From Cellvibrio sp. (GTDB lineage: Bacteria; Pseudomonadota; Gammaproteobacteria; Pseudomonadales; Cellvibrionaceae), in assembly GCA_016712405.1 (NCBI GenBank), contig JADJRD010000003.1, forward strand, positions 1-47,500: a stretch of 47,500 bases of DNA, given 5' to 3'. Under the pieces are notes generated by a model. The model did no database searches. It worked only from the letters and a program-made list of their open reading frames with translations, and was not told where the DNA came from. This document shows positions 25,834-34,451 of the stretch, piece after piece (position 1 is the first letter of the stretch; each line of letters begins with the position of its first letter). Made by a program: the position numbers and the translations under genes.

Positions 25834-26937
25834 ATGAAAGCAACATTAATTCATAGGTTTTTAATCGGCTGTTTATTCATTTTTTTGAGTGGAATTTCTT
25901 ATACTTCATTCGCGGATGATGCATGGGAAAATGCCAGTGGTTGGTGGAATCAAACGGACATTCCTGCATTTGATAAATCCAGCATTAAAAAACAAATGCC
26001 GTTAATTAAAGTGAAAGGCAATCAGTTTGTTACTGGGTCTGGCAATGAAGTTATTTTCCGTGGTGCGAGTGTGGCTGATCCCGACAAAATGCAAAATGAA
26101 AAACGTTTAACCAAAGAACATTTTGCTGTGTTAAAAAAATGGGGTGCGAATGTGGTGCGTCTACCGGTGCATCCTTCCGCTTGGCGTAAACATGGCAAGA
26201 AAAATTATTTGCTTATGTTGGATAAAATCATTGGTTGGTCTAATGAATTAGAGATGTATGTGATTCTTGATTGGCACTCAATGGGGAATTTGAAATCAGA
26301 AATGTTTCAAAATGCATCTTATTACACTGCACGCGGAGAAACCTTTGATTTCTGGCGAACCGTTTCCGAACGTTATGTGGGTGTTAATGCGGTTGCATTT
26401 TATGAATTATTTAATGAGCCGACCGTATTTAATGGGCGCTTGGGTGTGGTGAGTTGGGCTGAATGGAAGGCGCTCAACGAAGAGATGATCACTATTGTAC
26501 AAGCGCATAATCCTCAAGCGATTTGTTTGGTGGCAGGATTTAACTGGGCATTTGAATTGAAATCAGTCGCTACGGCGCCCATCGAAAAAGACAATATTGC
26601 GTATGTTAGTCATCCTTACCCAATGAAAGTAAAAGCGCCTTACGAAGAAAATTGGGATAAAGAATTTGGCTATGTTGCTAAACAATATCCTATATTCGCA
26701 ACTGAAATTGGGTATCAGTTAGCGGGTGATAAAGGTGCACATATTCCGGTGATCGATGATGGCAGTTATGGTAAACGCATTACTGATTATTTTGGTGCAA
26801 GAAAAATTTCTTGGGTGTCTTGGGTGTTTGATCCTGATTGGTCGCCACAGTTAATTAAAGATTGGAATTACGAACCTACTATGCAAGGTAAACATTTCCG
26901 TGAGGTGATGTTGAAAGAGAATAAGCCAATTAAATAA
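25834..26937 (+). CDS. Secreted GH5 family endoglucanase-like hydrolase
   Basis: It encodes 367 residues. ATG 25834 is chosen because GGAGGT lies seven bases upstream. A signal peptide ends around SFA-DD (residue 27). The catalytic (beta/alpha)8 barrel of glycoside hydrolase family 5 follows. Motifs: VIFRGASVADP, WGANVVRLPVHP, VILDWHS, FYELFNEP with the acid/base Glu195, and FATEIGYQ with the nucleophile Glu291. Most related enzymes cut beta-1,4-glucans such as cellulose. There is no carbohydrate-binding module or linker, unlike many Cellvibrio cellulases, so it could be a periplasmic or oligosaccharide-trimming form. It sits alone behind tamAB and is closed by a terminator. Confidence 0.88.
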   Translation: MKATLIHRFLIGCLFIFLSGISYTSFADDAWENASGWWNQTDIPAFDKSSIKKQMPLIKVKGNQFVTGSGNEVIFRGASVADPDKMQNEKRLTKEHFAVLKKWGANVVRLPVHPSAWRKHGKKNYLLMLDKIIGWSNELEMYVILDWHSMGNLKSEMFQNASYYTARGETFDFWRTVSERYVGVNAVAFYELFNEPTVFNGRLGVVSWAEWKALNEEMITIVQAHNPQAICLVAGFNWAFELKSVATAPIEKDNIAYVSHPYPMKVKAPYEENWDKEFGYVAKQYPIFATEIGYQLAGDKGAHIPVIDDGSYGKRITDYFGARKISWVSWVFDPDWSPQLIKDWNYEPTMQGKHFREVMLKENKPIK

Positions 26938-26959
26938 TCTCTCCTTCTAAAACGATATA

Positions 26960-26994
26960 AAAACGACTAAGAGGTTAGCTTCTTGGTCGTTTTA
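26960..26994. terminator. Bidirectional terminator between the GH5 gene and bamD
   Basis: AAAACGACTAAGAGG and CTTCTTGGTCGTTTT pair with two G-U steps. A- and T-rich flanks serve both converging genes. Confidence 0.7.
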
Positions 26995-27013
26995 TTTCAA
27001 TCTTCTGTAGCAA

Positions 27014-27925
27014 TTATGAATTGGGTTTTGGTGCGGTGTTAGATGCTTGCTCTTTAAATTCAGGATCATAAATTTTGCGGGTATCGAAACCGGAAATTTC
27101 AGTTTTACTGAAGAGTCCCAGTGTTAACCAAGCAGCCCAGTTAAACTTGCCTTCGTTATACATAAAACGATCATTAAAAGATCCGTCTTCATTGATGGCA
27201 GGGTAGCCGGGATAATTAAGTTTTAATAGGGCCAACATTTCTTCAGCTTGTGCTGACATTTTCATTAGTCTGTAGCCTTGAATCATCACAGCGATTGCAT
27301 CAGGTGTGGCACCGGTTTGAGGGTAGTTTTCTAACACATAACGACCGCGTGCTACTGCAGCAAGATAAGCGCCACGTTTAAAATAATAATTGGCTGCATG
27401 AATTTCATTGCGAGCAATTCTATTGCGTAAATGCAGCATGCGTTTTTTTGCATCTACTGCATAGCTGCTGTCAGGAAAACGATTTAACAGTTGGGTAAAG
27501 TGACCCAAGGATTCACGGGCGGCACCGGGGTCGCGTTTGGACATATCAATTGGCATAACGCGATCAAAGAAGCCGGAATCTTTGGTGAATGTGCTCATGC
27601 CTAACATATAATAGGCGTAGTCCACATTGCGATGTTGTGGGTGCAGGCGGATGAAGCGGTTGGCGGTGGCAATGGCGGCATCGGCTTCACCGGATTGGTA
27701 TTGAGCGTAGATCAGCTCCAGTTGTGATTGTTCGGCATAGGTACCAAAGGGGAAGTTTTCTTCCATGGTATTCAGGTTTTTAATGGCGGCTTCCCACTGG
27801 CTACGATCTAATTGATCATTAATAGCCTCGTAGAGGTCAGCTTCAGTGGTGTACTCTTCGTCCTTGGATGAACAGCCGCTTAGGCTGATAATGGCACCCA
27901 GTAGAAGGTAAGAAATAACTCGCAT
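27014..27925 (-). CDS. bamD: Outer membrane protein assembly factor BamD
   Basis: It encodes 303 residues. The start at 27925 is chosen because it gives a proper lipoprotein signal (MRVISYLLLGAIISLSGC, Cys18). The mature part carries tetratricopeptide-type helical repeats, with family signatures such as NFPFGTYAEQSQLELIYAQY, a YAYYMLGMS helix and RFPDSSYAVDAKKRM. BamD is the essential lipoprotein of the BAM complex that folds outer-membrane beta-barrels. It has a C-terminal extension relative to the 245-residue E. coli protein. It is divergent from rluD, as in many Gammaproteobacteria. Confidence 0.93.
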   Translation of the reverse strand: MRVISYLLLGAIISLSGCSSKDEEYTTEADLYEAINDQLDRSQWEAAIKNLNTMEENFPFGTYAEQSQLELIYAQYQSGEADAAIATANRFIRLHPQHRNVDYAYYMLGMSTFTKDSGFFDRVMPIDMSKRDPGAARESLGHFTQLLNRFPDSSYAVDAKKRMLHLRNRIARNEIHAANYYFKRGAYLAAVARGRYVLENYPQTGATPDAIAVMIQGYRLMKMSAQAEEMLALLKLNYPGYPAINEDGSFNDRFMYNEGKFNWAAWLTLGLFSKTEISGFDTRKIYDPEFKEQASNTAPKPNS

Positions 27926-28078
27926 AGGTTTACTCTTATAGTCGGAAAGGTCGAGCCTTAGGGCAGGCGCGGTATTTAAACACAGAGATGCATGGACTCC
28001 AACGGAGAATCCCAAATTTTATACAACCCCCAACAGGCAGTTTCCCAAGCAGTTTTGGGCTGACATAGGTTTTTTTGC

Positions 28079-29047
28079 ATGAAAGATGTGTATCAATTAA
28101 GCGCACAAGTTCCCATCACTATGAATGGTATGCGCTTCGACCAGGTGGCGTCCGAGTTGTTCCCTGATTTTTCCCGGTCGCGTTTGCAGTCCTGGATTAA
28201 GGATGGACAACTTACAGTTGACGGACGTATCGCCAAGCCCAAAGACAAGCTTATCGGCGGTGAGACCTTGTCGCTCGACGCAGAATTAGAGGCTCAGGGC
28301 GAATGGGAAGCTGAAGATATTGACTTGGATATAGTCTATGAAGACGAAGATCTGCTGGTGATTAACAAGCAAGCTGGATTAGTAGTTCATCCTGCAGCAG
28401 GTAATTACACCGGCACTTTGGTTAACGCTTTATTGCACCATGTACCGGATTTGGTGAATTTACCCCGAGCGGGTATTGTTCATCGTCTTGATAAAGAAAC
28501 CACAGGTTTGATGGTGGTGGCTAAAACTTTAGAGGCCCACACGGATTTGGTCGCCCAATTGGCTGACAGAACAGTCAGTCGTGAATATCAAGCCATAGCA
28601 GTAGGCGCTATGACTGGCGGCGGGACAGTGAATGCACCTATGGGTCGCCATCCTATACAACGCAAATTGATGGCGGTCTTAAGCGCTGGTGGTAAACGTG
28701 CCATCACCCATTATCGGGTAATCAAACGCTATCCCCATCACACGCATATCAAAGTGAATCTGGAAACCGGTCGTACCCATCAAATACGTGTACATATGGC
28801 ACATATAGGTTTTCCTTTAGTGGGTGATCAAACTTATGGCAATCGATTCAAAATTCCCAAAGGTGCTAACCCACATTTAATTGACGCTTTGAAAAATTTT
28901 CCCCGTCAGGCGTTGCATGCCGCCCGATTGGGGTTGGAGCATCCGGGAACTGGTGAATATGTGGAGTGGACAGCCCCATTGCCTGCCGATTTCCAAAGTT
29001 TGGTTGATGCATTGGATAAAGGATATTTGCACGAGGAAGATCAGTGA
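28079..29047 (+). CDS. rluD: 23S rRNA pseudouridine synthase RluD (1911/1915/1917)
   Basis: It encodes 322 residues. The N-terminal S4 RNA-binding domain (about 18-75, SRSRLQSWIKDGQLTVDGR) is followed by the RluA-type catalytic domain with GIVHRLDKETTGL, where Asp138 is the catalytic residue. It also has HPIQRKLMAV and GRTHQIRVHMAHIGFPLVGD. RluD makes three pseudouridines in helix 69 of 23S rRNA, needed for normal ribosome assembly. Its stop overlaps the GTG start of pgeF, so the two are co-translated. Confidence 0.94.
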   Translation: MKDVYQLSAQVPITMNGMRFDQVASELFPDFSRSRLQSWIKDGQLTVDGRIAKPKDKLIGGETLSLDAELEAQGEWEAEDIDLDIVYEDEDLLVINKQAGLVVHPAAGNYTGTLVNALLHHVPDLVNLPRAGIVHRLDKETTGLMVVAKTLEAHTDLVAQLADRTVSREYQAIAVGAMTGGGTVNAPMGRHPIQRKLMAVLSAGGKRAITHYRVIKRYPHHTHIKVNLETGRTHQIRVHMAHIGFPLVGDQTYGNRFKIPKGANPHLIDALKNFPRQALHAARLGLEHPGTGEYVEWTAPLPADFQSLVDALDKGYLHEEDQ

Positions 29048-29787
29048 TCATTACGCCCAACTGGCCTGTACCTTCCAATATCCGCGCCGCCATTAGTTGT
29101 CGTGACGGTGGAGTTAGTCAGGGTGTTTATACCAGTTGGAATATGGGCACTCATGTCAGTGATGATCCTGCGGTTGTTGAGTCCAATCGAAAAAAATTAA
29201 TAGAGCAATTAGCATTGCAAAAATCTCCGCAATGGCTTGAGCAAGTTCACGGAAATAAAATTGTTGAGTCTCAGGCGGATGGCCGAGTGAGAACAGCCGA
29301 TGCTTGTTTTACACAAGAAAAAGGGTTGGCTTGTGTGGTGATGACGGCGGATTGTTTGCCGGTGCTAATATGCGATAAACAAGGCACACAAGTGGCTGCT
29401 GTTCATTGTGGTTGGCGCAGTTTGGCGCAATCGATTTTGGAAAAAACACTCAATAATTTTACACAACCTTCTGACCTTCTGGTTTATTTGGGCCCTGCAA
29501 TTTCCAAACAACATTTTGAAGTGGGGGTTGATGTGTTGGAGGCTTTTTTTCAATCATCAAAATCGGCTTTACACACTGATCACATTGCCGATGCTTTTAC
29601 TCCAGGTAAAAGACCCTTGCATTTTTATGCCGATATTTACGCGTTGGCGCGTGCGGAGTTACAGGCATTGGGAGTCACCCAAATTTTTGGCGGTGATTAT
29701 TGTACCTTCGAACAACGAGATAAGTTTTATTCTTATCGCCGCGACGGCGTCACCGGGCGCATGGCGAGTTTGATCTGGTTGTTATAG
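29044..29787 (+). CDS. pgeF: Peptidoglycan editing factor / multicopper-like purine nucleoside phosphorylase PgeF (YfiH)
   Basis: It encodes 247 residues, starting with GTG 29044 inside the rluD stop. Signatures of the DUF152/laccase-domain family are present: SCRDGGVSQGVYTSWNMGTH, VVMTADCLPVLICD, AVHCGWRSL and the C-terminal DKFYSYRRDGVTGRMA. The Cys and His residues that hold zinc or copper are all kept. Family members act on purine nucleosides and, in E. coli, prevent wrong amino acids from entering the peptidoglycan stem. The order rluD-pgeF-clpB is conserved across Gammaproteobacteria. Confidence 0.92.
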   Translation: MIITPNWPVPSNIRAAISCRDGGVSQGVYTSWNMGTHVSDDPAVVESNRKKLIEQLALQKSPQWLEQVHGNKIVESQADGRVRTADACFTQEKGLACVVMTADCLPVLICDKQGTQVAAVHCGWRSLAQSILEKTLNNFTQPSDLLVYLGPAISKQHFEVGVDVLEAFFQSSKSALHTDHIADAFTPGKRPLHFYADIYALARAELQALGVTQIFGGDYCTFEQRDKFYSYRRDGVTGRMASLIWLL

Positions 29788-29824
29788 TCAGGTTTTTATT
29801 GTCATCTAACACAGGAAGCGATAT

Positions 29825-30346
29825 ATGAATCTCGAACAAATTGAAAAGCTTAATGAGCTGAAAGAAAAAGGCATGATCACGGAAGAAGAGTTTCAGCGTG
29901 CCAAAGAAAAAATTTTGGCAGGTGAAGCTGTTAGTACACCGCAGGCCGCTCCACAAGTTGCTGCTGTGTCTACGCCCAAACCGATCGAAATTAAAACCAA
30001 TAATTTTGATTACGCCATGATTATGCATTTCACGCAATTTGCATCTTGGTTAATTCCATTTTTGGGCATAATTATTCCTTTGATTATGTGGCAATCGCGC
30101 AAAGAGGATCCCTATATTGATCAACAAGGAAAAGTAGTGATGAATTGGCTTTTCAGTTCAATTATTTACGGATTTGTGTCAATCATTCTATGCTTTATTT
30201 TAATTGGCTTTGTATTGTTGATCGCCCTGTTTATTTGTTCGGTGGTGTTCACAATTATGGGAGCCATAAATGCCAATAAAGGCATAGTGAAAAATTACCC
30301 GCTGAGCATTAAGTTTTTTGATGTCACGGAAACCACACAAGTTTGA
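29825..30346 (+). CDS. SHOCT plus DUF4870 membrane protein
   Basis: It encodes 173 residues, with AGGAAGCGA upstream. The first 33 residues are a SHOCT (short C-terminal-type) helical hairpin, IEKLNELKEKGMITEEEFQR. A Pro/Ala linker follows, then a DUF4870 membrane domain of about 110 residues with three hydrophobic helices (ASWLIPFLGIIIPLIMW, then DQQGKVVMNWLFSSIIYGFV). The function is not known. It is inserted between pgeF and clpB, which are adjacent in E. coli, and may be an envelope-stress or oligomerisation module. A hairpin follows it. Confidence 0.85.
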   Translation: MNLEQIEKLNELKEKGMITEEEFQRAKEKILAGEAVSTPQAAPQVAAVSTPKPIEIKTNNFDYAMIMHFTQFASWLIPFLGIIIPLIMWQSRKEDPYIDQQGKVVMNWLFSSIIYGFVSIILCFILIGFVLLIALFICSVVFTIMGAINANKGIVKNYPLSIKFFDVTETTQV

Positions 30347-30366
30347 TCCAAAACAAATAAACATCA

Positions 30367-30390
30367 GCGGGCAGTAGTTGCCCGCTTGAA
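30367..30390 (+). terminator. Hairpin after the DUF4870 gene
   Basis: GCGGGCA / TGCCCGC with a GTAGT loop, followed by only two T. It is therefore a weak terminator. Its right arm adjoins the -35 box of the clpB heat-shock promoter. Confidence 0.5.
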
Positions 30391-30412
30391 ATCGTCTATC
30401 TCGCCCCCACGT
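30385..30412 (+). promoter_or_regulatory. Sigma32-like heat-shock promoter of clpB
   Basis: CTTGAAA at 30385-30391, 13 bases, then CCCCAC at 30405-30410. This closely follows the sigma32 consensus (CTTGAAA, spacer of 13-15, CCCCAT). It lies about 50 bases before the clpB start, as expected for a heat-shock chaperone. Confidence 0.75.
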
Positions 30413-30458
30413 CTGGTTTAACTTGAAGTTCAACTTTAGCAACATCAAAAGGTAAATC

Positions 30459-33116
30459 ATGCGTCTTGATCGTTTGACTACACAACTCCAAACTGCTTTA
30501 TCCGATGCCCAGTCGTTAGCCTTGGGGCAGGATCACTCGCAGCTTGAACCTGCACATTTGCTATTGGCGATGCTCGATCAAAAGGGGGCAGGCAGCGTTC
30601 GTATTCTTTTATCCCAAGCCGGGTTCGATGTCACAGGCTTGCGTACCGCACTGACACAACAATTGGAAAATTTTCCGAGTATTAAAAATCCTACGGGCGA
30701 CATCAATGCCTCACCTGAGCTAGGAAAATTATTAAATTTGGCCGATCGTCACGCGCAAAAAATTGGCGACAAATTTGTGTCCAGTGATTCGGTTTTATTA
30801 ATGGCAATGAGCGATGCGAGCGGAAGCCTGAGTGAATCCTTAAAAAAATACGGCAACTTACAACGTTTGCAACAAGCGATTCAAACTGTGCGTGGTGGCG
30901 AAACAGTAGATGATGCCGATTCAGAAGGTAATCGCCAGGCTCTCGAAAAATACACAATCGATTTAACGGCGCGTGCCGAATCAGGCAAGCTTGATCCGGT
31001 GATTGGTCGCGACGATGAAATTCGTCGCACTATTCAGGTTTTACAGCGCCGCACTAAAAATAATCCGGTATTAATTGGTGAGCCCGGTGTGGGTAAAACG
31101 GCAATCGTAGAAGGCCTTGCGCAACGAATTGTGAATGGCGAAGTGCCAGAAGGTTTAAAAAATAAACGCCTGCTTTCGTTAGATTTAGGTGGCTTGCTCG
31201 CTGGTGCTAAATTTCGCGGCGAATTTGAAGAGCGTTTAAAATCCGTTATCAATGAATTAAGCAAACAAGAAGGCCGCATTATTTTATTTATTGATGAATT
31301 GCACACAATGGTTGGTGCAGGTAAAGGCGAGGGTGCAATGGATGCGGGCAATATGTTAAAGCCTGCATTGGCGCGTGGTGAAATGCATTGTGTAGGAGCA
31401 ACCACTTTAGATGAGTATCGAAAATATATTGAAAAAGATGCAGCACTTGAACGCCGTTTTCAAAAAGTGTTGGTAGATGAGCCGACTGAATCTGACACTA
31501 TCGCGATTCTGCGTGGCTTGAAAGAGCGTTACGAAGTTCACCACGGTGTGGATATCACCGATGGTGCGATTATCGCTGCCACAAAATTATCACAACGTTA
31601 TATCACTGATCGTCAACTGCCGGATAAAGCGATTGATTTGATCGATGAAGCAGCAAGCCGTATTCGTATGGAAATTGATTCCAAACCGGAAGAAATGGAT
31701 AAGCTTGAACGCCGTTTGATTCAATTAAAAATTGAACGCGAAGCCGTCAAAAAAGAAGAAGATGAAGCCAGTAAAAAGCGTCTCGCAAAAATTAATCAGG
31801 ATATCGATAAAATCGAGCATGAATTTAACGATCTCGAAGAAATCTGGCGCGCTGAAAAAGCCGCGTTGCAAGGTTCGGTAGAAATTAAAAGCCAATTGGA
31901 GCAAGCGCGTTTGGAATTGGAAGAAAAGCGTCGTAAGGGTGATTTGGCGCGCATGTCTGAATTGCAATACGGCATTATTCCTGCGCTAGAAAAACAATTG
32001 GATATGGCTAGTCAAGCCGAAATGATGGAAATGAAATTGCTGCGCAATAAAGTTACTGAAGAAGAAATTGCCGAAGTGGTTTCCAAATGGACCGGTATTC
32101 CGGTTTCCAAAATGTTGGAAGGTGAACGCGAAAAATTATTGCGTATGGAAGAATCTTTGCACAAGCGTGTGATTGGTCAGCACGAAGCGGTGGTTGCGGT
32201 TGCCAATGCTGTACGTCGTTCACGTGCGGGATTATCTGATGCCAATCGACCCAACGGATCATTTTTATTTTTAGGCCCAACCGGTGTAGGTAAAACTGAA
32301 TTGTGTAAAGCCTTGGCAGAGTTTTTATTTGATACTTCCGAAGCTATGGTACGCATCGACATGTCTGAATTTATGGAAAAACATTCAGTCGCTCGTTTAA
32401 TTGGCGCACCGCCTGGTTATGTTGGTTACGAAGAAGGTGGTTATTTAACTGAAGCTGTTCGTCGTAAACCTTATTCCGTTATTTTGTTGGATGAAGTCGA
32501 AAAAGCGCACCCGGATGTATTTAATATTTTGTTACAAGTATTGGAAGACGGTCGCTTGACTGATGGTCAAGGTCGCACAGTCGATTTCCGCAATACTGTG
32601 ATTGTGATGACATCGAATTTAGGTTCCGATCGCATTCAGGAATTAGCAGAAGATAAATCATTCGACACTGTGAGTTTTGATACATCGGTGAATGATTCAT
32701 TAAACTCATCTTTAAACAACGAAAATCGTTATAACGCAATGAAAGATTCAGTAATGGAAGTTGTCTCAGGGCATTTCCGTCCGGAATTTATTAACCGCAT
32801 CGATGAAGTGGTTGTCTTCCATCCGCTCGGTCGCGAACAAATTCGCGGCATCGCCGATATTCAATTGGCATTGCTACGCAAACGCTTAGCAGAACGTGAA
32901 TTGTTATTGGAATTGGATGACGCTGCGATGAATCAATTGGCGGATATTGGTTTCGATCCTGTATACGGCGCTCGCCCATTAAAACGCGCCATCCAACAAT
33001 GGATAGAAAACCCCTTGGCGCAAGATATTTTGTCCGGAAAATTTTTACCCGGCAATGTGATAGTGGGGCATTTGCAGGGCGATAAAATTGTGTTTGAAGG
33101 GAAGCGTATTCAATAA
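30459..33116 (+). CDS. clpB: ATP-dependent disaggregase ClpB
   Basis: It encodes 885 residues. The N-domain (1-145) is followed by AAA1 with Walker A GEPGVGKT (207-214) and Walker B ILFIDELHT, the coiled-coil middle domain (about 405-530), and AAA2 with GPTGVGKT and VILLDEVEKAHPD. The C-terminus has FDPVYGARPLKRAIQ. ClpB threads aggregated proteins through its hexamer and works with DnaK. It is about 28 residues longer than the E. coli protein. About 20 of these are an Asp/Ser/Asn-rich insert after SNLGSDRIQELAED in AAA2, before VVSGHFRPEFINRIDE. A sigma32-like promoter precedes it and a strong terminator overlaps its stop. Confidence 0.96.
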   Translation: MRLDRLTTQLQTALSDAQSLALGQDHSQLEPAHLLLAMLDQKGAGSVRILLSQAGFDVTGLRTALTQQLENFPSIKNPTGDINASPELGKLLNLADRHAQKIGDKFVSSDSVLLMAMSDASGSLSESLKKYGNLQRLQQAIQTVRGGETVDDADSEGNRQALEKYTIDLTARAESGKLDPVIGRDDEIRRTIQVLQRRTKNNPVLIGEPGVGKTAIVEGLAQRIVNGEVPEGLKNKRLLSLDLGGLLAGAKFRGEFEERLKSVINELSKQEGRIILFIDELHTMVGAGKGEGAMDAGNMLKPALARGEMHCVGATTLDEYRKYIEKDAALERRFQKVLVDEPTESDTIAILRGLKERYEVHHGVDITDGAIIAATKLSQRYITDRQLPDKAIDLIDEAASRIRMEIDSKPEEMDKLERRLIQLKIEREAVKKEEDEASKKRLAKINQDIDKIEHEFNDLEEIWRAEKAALQGSVEIKSQLEQARLELEEKRRKGDLARMSELQYGIIPALEKQLDMASQAEMMEMKLLRNKVTEEEIAEVVSKWTGIPVSKMLEGEREKLLRMEESLHKRVIGQHEAVVAVANAVRRSRAGLSDANRPNGSFLFLGPTGVGKTELCKALAEFLFDTSEAMVRIDMSEFMEKHSVARLIGAPPGYVGYEEGGYLTEAVRRKPYSVILLDEVEKAHPDVFNILLQVLEDGRLTDGQGRTVDFRNTVIVMTSNLGSDRIQELAEDKSFDTVSFDTSVNDSLNSSLNNENRYNAMKDSVMEVVSGHFRPEFINRIDEVVVFHPLGREQIRGIADIQLALLRKRLAERELLLELDDAAMNQLADIGFDPVYGARPLKRAIQQWIENPLAQDILSGKFLPGNVIVGHLQGDKIVFEGKRIQ

Positions 33117-33140
33117 AATGGGCATTACGCCCATTTTATT
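33112..33140. terminator. Strong bidirectional terminator at the end of clpB
   Basis: AATAAAATGGGC / GCCCATTTTATT is a perfect 12-bp stem with an ATTAC loop. Its left arm includes the clpB stop codon. Confidence 0.85.
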
Positions 33141-33265
33141 CGATAATTCTTTTGAATTAATCAGTAACTGAGGCCTTTGCACGAATTCATTTTTGTTTAA
33201 TTTCGCATCATTTGATTAATCTTCAATGTGTTATCCAATAACAATCTTAATGAAAAGGAATCCAC

Positions 33266-33556
33266 ATGAAATATTGTCCTTACTGCACTAAACGTCTTGG
33301 TTTTTTTAATCTAGTCAGGCAAAGGTTAACATTTTCGGAAGAAAAAGCTATTTGTTGTCCATCGTGTTCGTCGATTATTTCCACTCAGGGTGGGGCCAGT
33401 ATTTGGTTGTCGTTGAGCTGTGGTGCAGGCTGTGGTGGGTTGATTGGAATGTTCTTGGGTAATTTTTCTTGGAAGGGCTTGTTGATACTGCTAATTGTAT
33501 TTGTTCTTGTGTCGCCTCTACTTATCTATTTAACTGCGCCGATTCGCTCCTCCTGA
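33266..33556 (+). CDS. Zinc-ribbon membrane protein, hypothetical
   Basis: It encodes 96 residues, with AAAAGGAA upstream of ATG 33266. Two CxxC pairs (CPYC near 4-7 and CPSC near 32-35) form a likely zinc ribbon. The C-terminal half has two hydrophobic segments (LSLSCGAGCGGLIGMFLGNF and LLILLIVFVLVSPLLIYL). Proteins of this layout are common in Gammaproteobacteria but have no assigned role. It is a single gene between two terminators or spacers. Confidence 0.65.
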   Translation: MKYCPYCTKRLGFFNLVRQRLTFSEEKAICCPSCSSIISTQGGASIWLSLSCGAGCGGLIGMFLGNFSWKGLLILLIVFVLVSPLLIYLTAPIRSS

Positions 33557-33616
33557 ATTCACTTTTCCATTCGTTTGCTACACTTTCCCAATCTATAGAT
33601 CTAAGTGGGGTGAGTT

Positions 33617-34405
33617 GTGGACGAGTTAAATGCAATTATTCGATTACTGACTTGGGTGGATTACCTTGCATTGGCAATTTTTGGTATTTGTTGGGTTGGC
33701 TATAAGCAGTTTTTGGAGTCGGGGGAGAGAGGCCGAAAAGGATTGGTGGGGGTTTCGCATGAGTATCGATTGCAATGGGCGCTGGAATCGGCCACACGGG
33801 ATATACCCGTTACTTGCGCTTCTTTAGTGTCCAATTTAATGCACAGTGTTTCTTTTTATGCGTCCACCACTATTTACATCATTGCGGGATTATTCGCGTT
33901 GGTAGGTACCGTGGACAAAATTGCGGTGTTCACTGAGGAATTACCTTTCGCTCATGCCGATGGCAGCGTGTTGATCCAATTAAAATTGTTGTTGTTGATT
34001 GTGATTTTTGTAACGGCCTATTTCAAATTTACCTGGTCGCTCAGACAATTTAATTTTTTATGCATTCTAATTGGTGGTGTGCCTCATGAACGTTATATGC
34101 CGGATATAGAAACCTGGAAACGTTCAGCTAAGCGTATGGCCAAAATTAATTCATTTGCAGGCAACGAATTTAATCGTGGAATACGGGCTTACTACTACGG
34201 TTTGGCGGCGCTCGCCTGGTTTATAAATCCCTGGTTATTTATCGCCTCTACATTATGGGTAACTTGGATAATGTATTGTCGTGATTTTCGTTCGTCTGCA
34301 ATCAAAGTATTACGCGATGAATTCCCGCCAGAAATTCGAGAGCCGACCTATCCGTTTATAAAACGGGAAAATGTGGCGACTAACCAAACGGACGCGGTGG
34401 AATAA
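33617..34405 (+). CDS. DUF599 family membrane protein
   Basis: It encodes 262 residues starting at GTG 33617, shortly after GGGGTGAG. Four or five membrane helices are visible: VDYLALAIFGICWVGY, the long YASTTIYIIAGLFALVGTV, LLLLIVIFVTAYFKFTWSLR and the C-terminal GLAALAWFINPWLFIASTLW. The segments FTWSLRQFNFLCILIGGVP and NEFNRGIRAYYYGLAALAWF are typical of DUF599. Its function is unknown. A bidirectional terminator follows. Confidence 0.85.
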   Translation: MDELNAIIRLLTWVDYLALAIFGICWVGYKQFLESGERGRKGLVGVSHEYRLQWALESATRDIPVTCASLVSNLMHSVSFYASTTIYIIAGLFALVGTVDKIAVFTEELPFAHADGSVLIQLKLLLLIVIFVTAYFKFTWSLRQFNFLCILIGGVPHERYMPDIETWKRSAKRMAKINSFAGNEFNRGIRAYYYGLAALAWFINPWLFIASTLWVTWIMYCRDFRSSAIKVLRDEFPPEIREPTYPFIKRENVATNQTDAVE

Positions 34406-34411
34406 AAATAA

Positions 34412-34437
34412 AAAAGGCTCCTCGAAGGGAGCCTTTT
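34412..34437. terminator. Bidirectional terminator between DUF599 and DUF4124 genes
   Basis: AAAAGGCTCC / GGAGCCTTTT, perfect 10-bp stem with a TCGAAG loop, between two converging genes. Confidence 0.85.
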
Positions 34438-34451
34438 AAGTGTTGATTTTT

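Noticed and set aside
31034..31405. Long antisense frames inside clpB, tamB and ilvI
   Set aside because: They lie fully within strongly recognised genes and show no family features.
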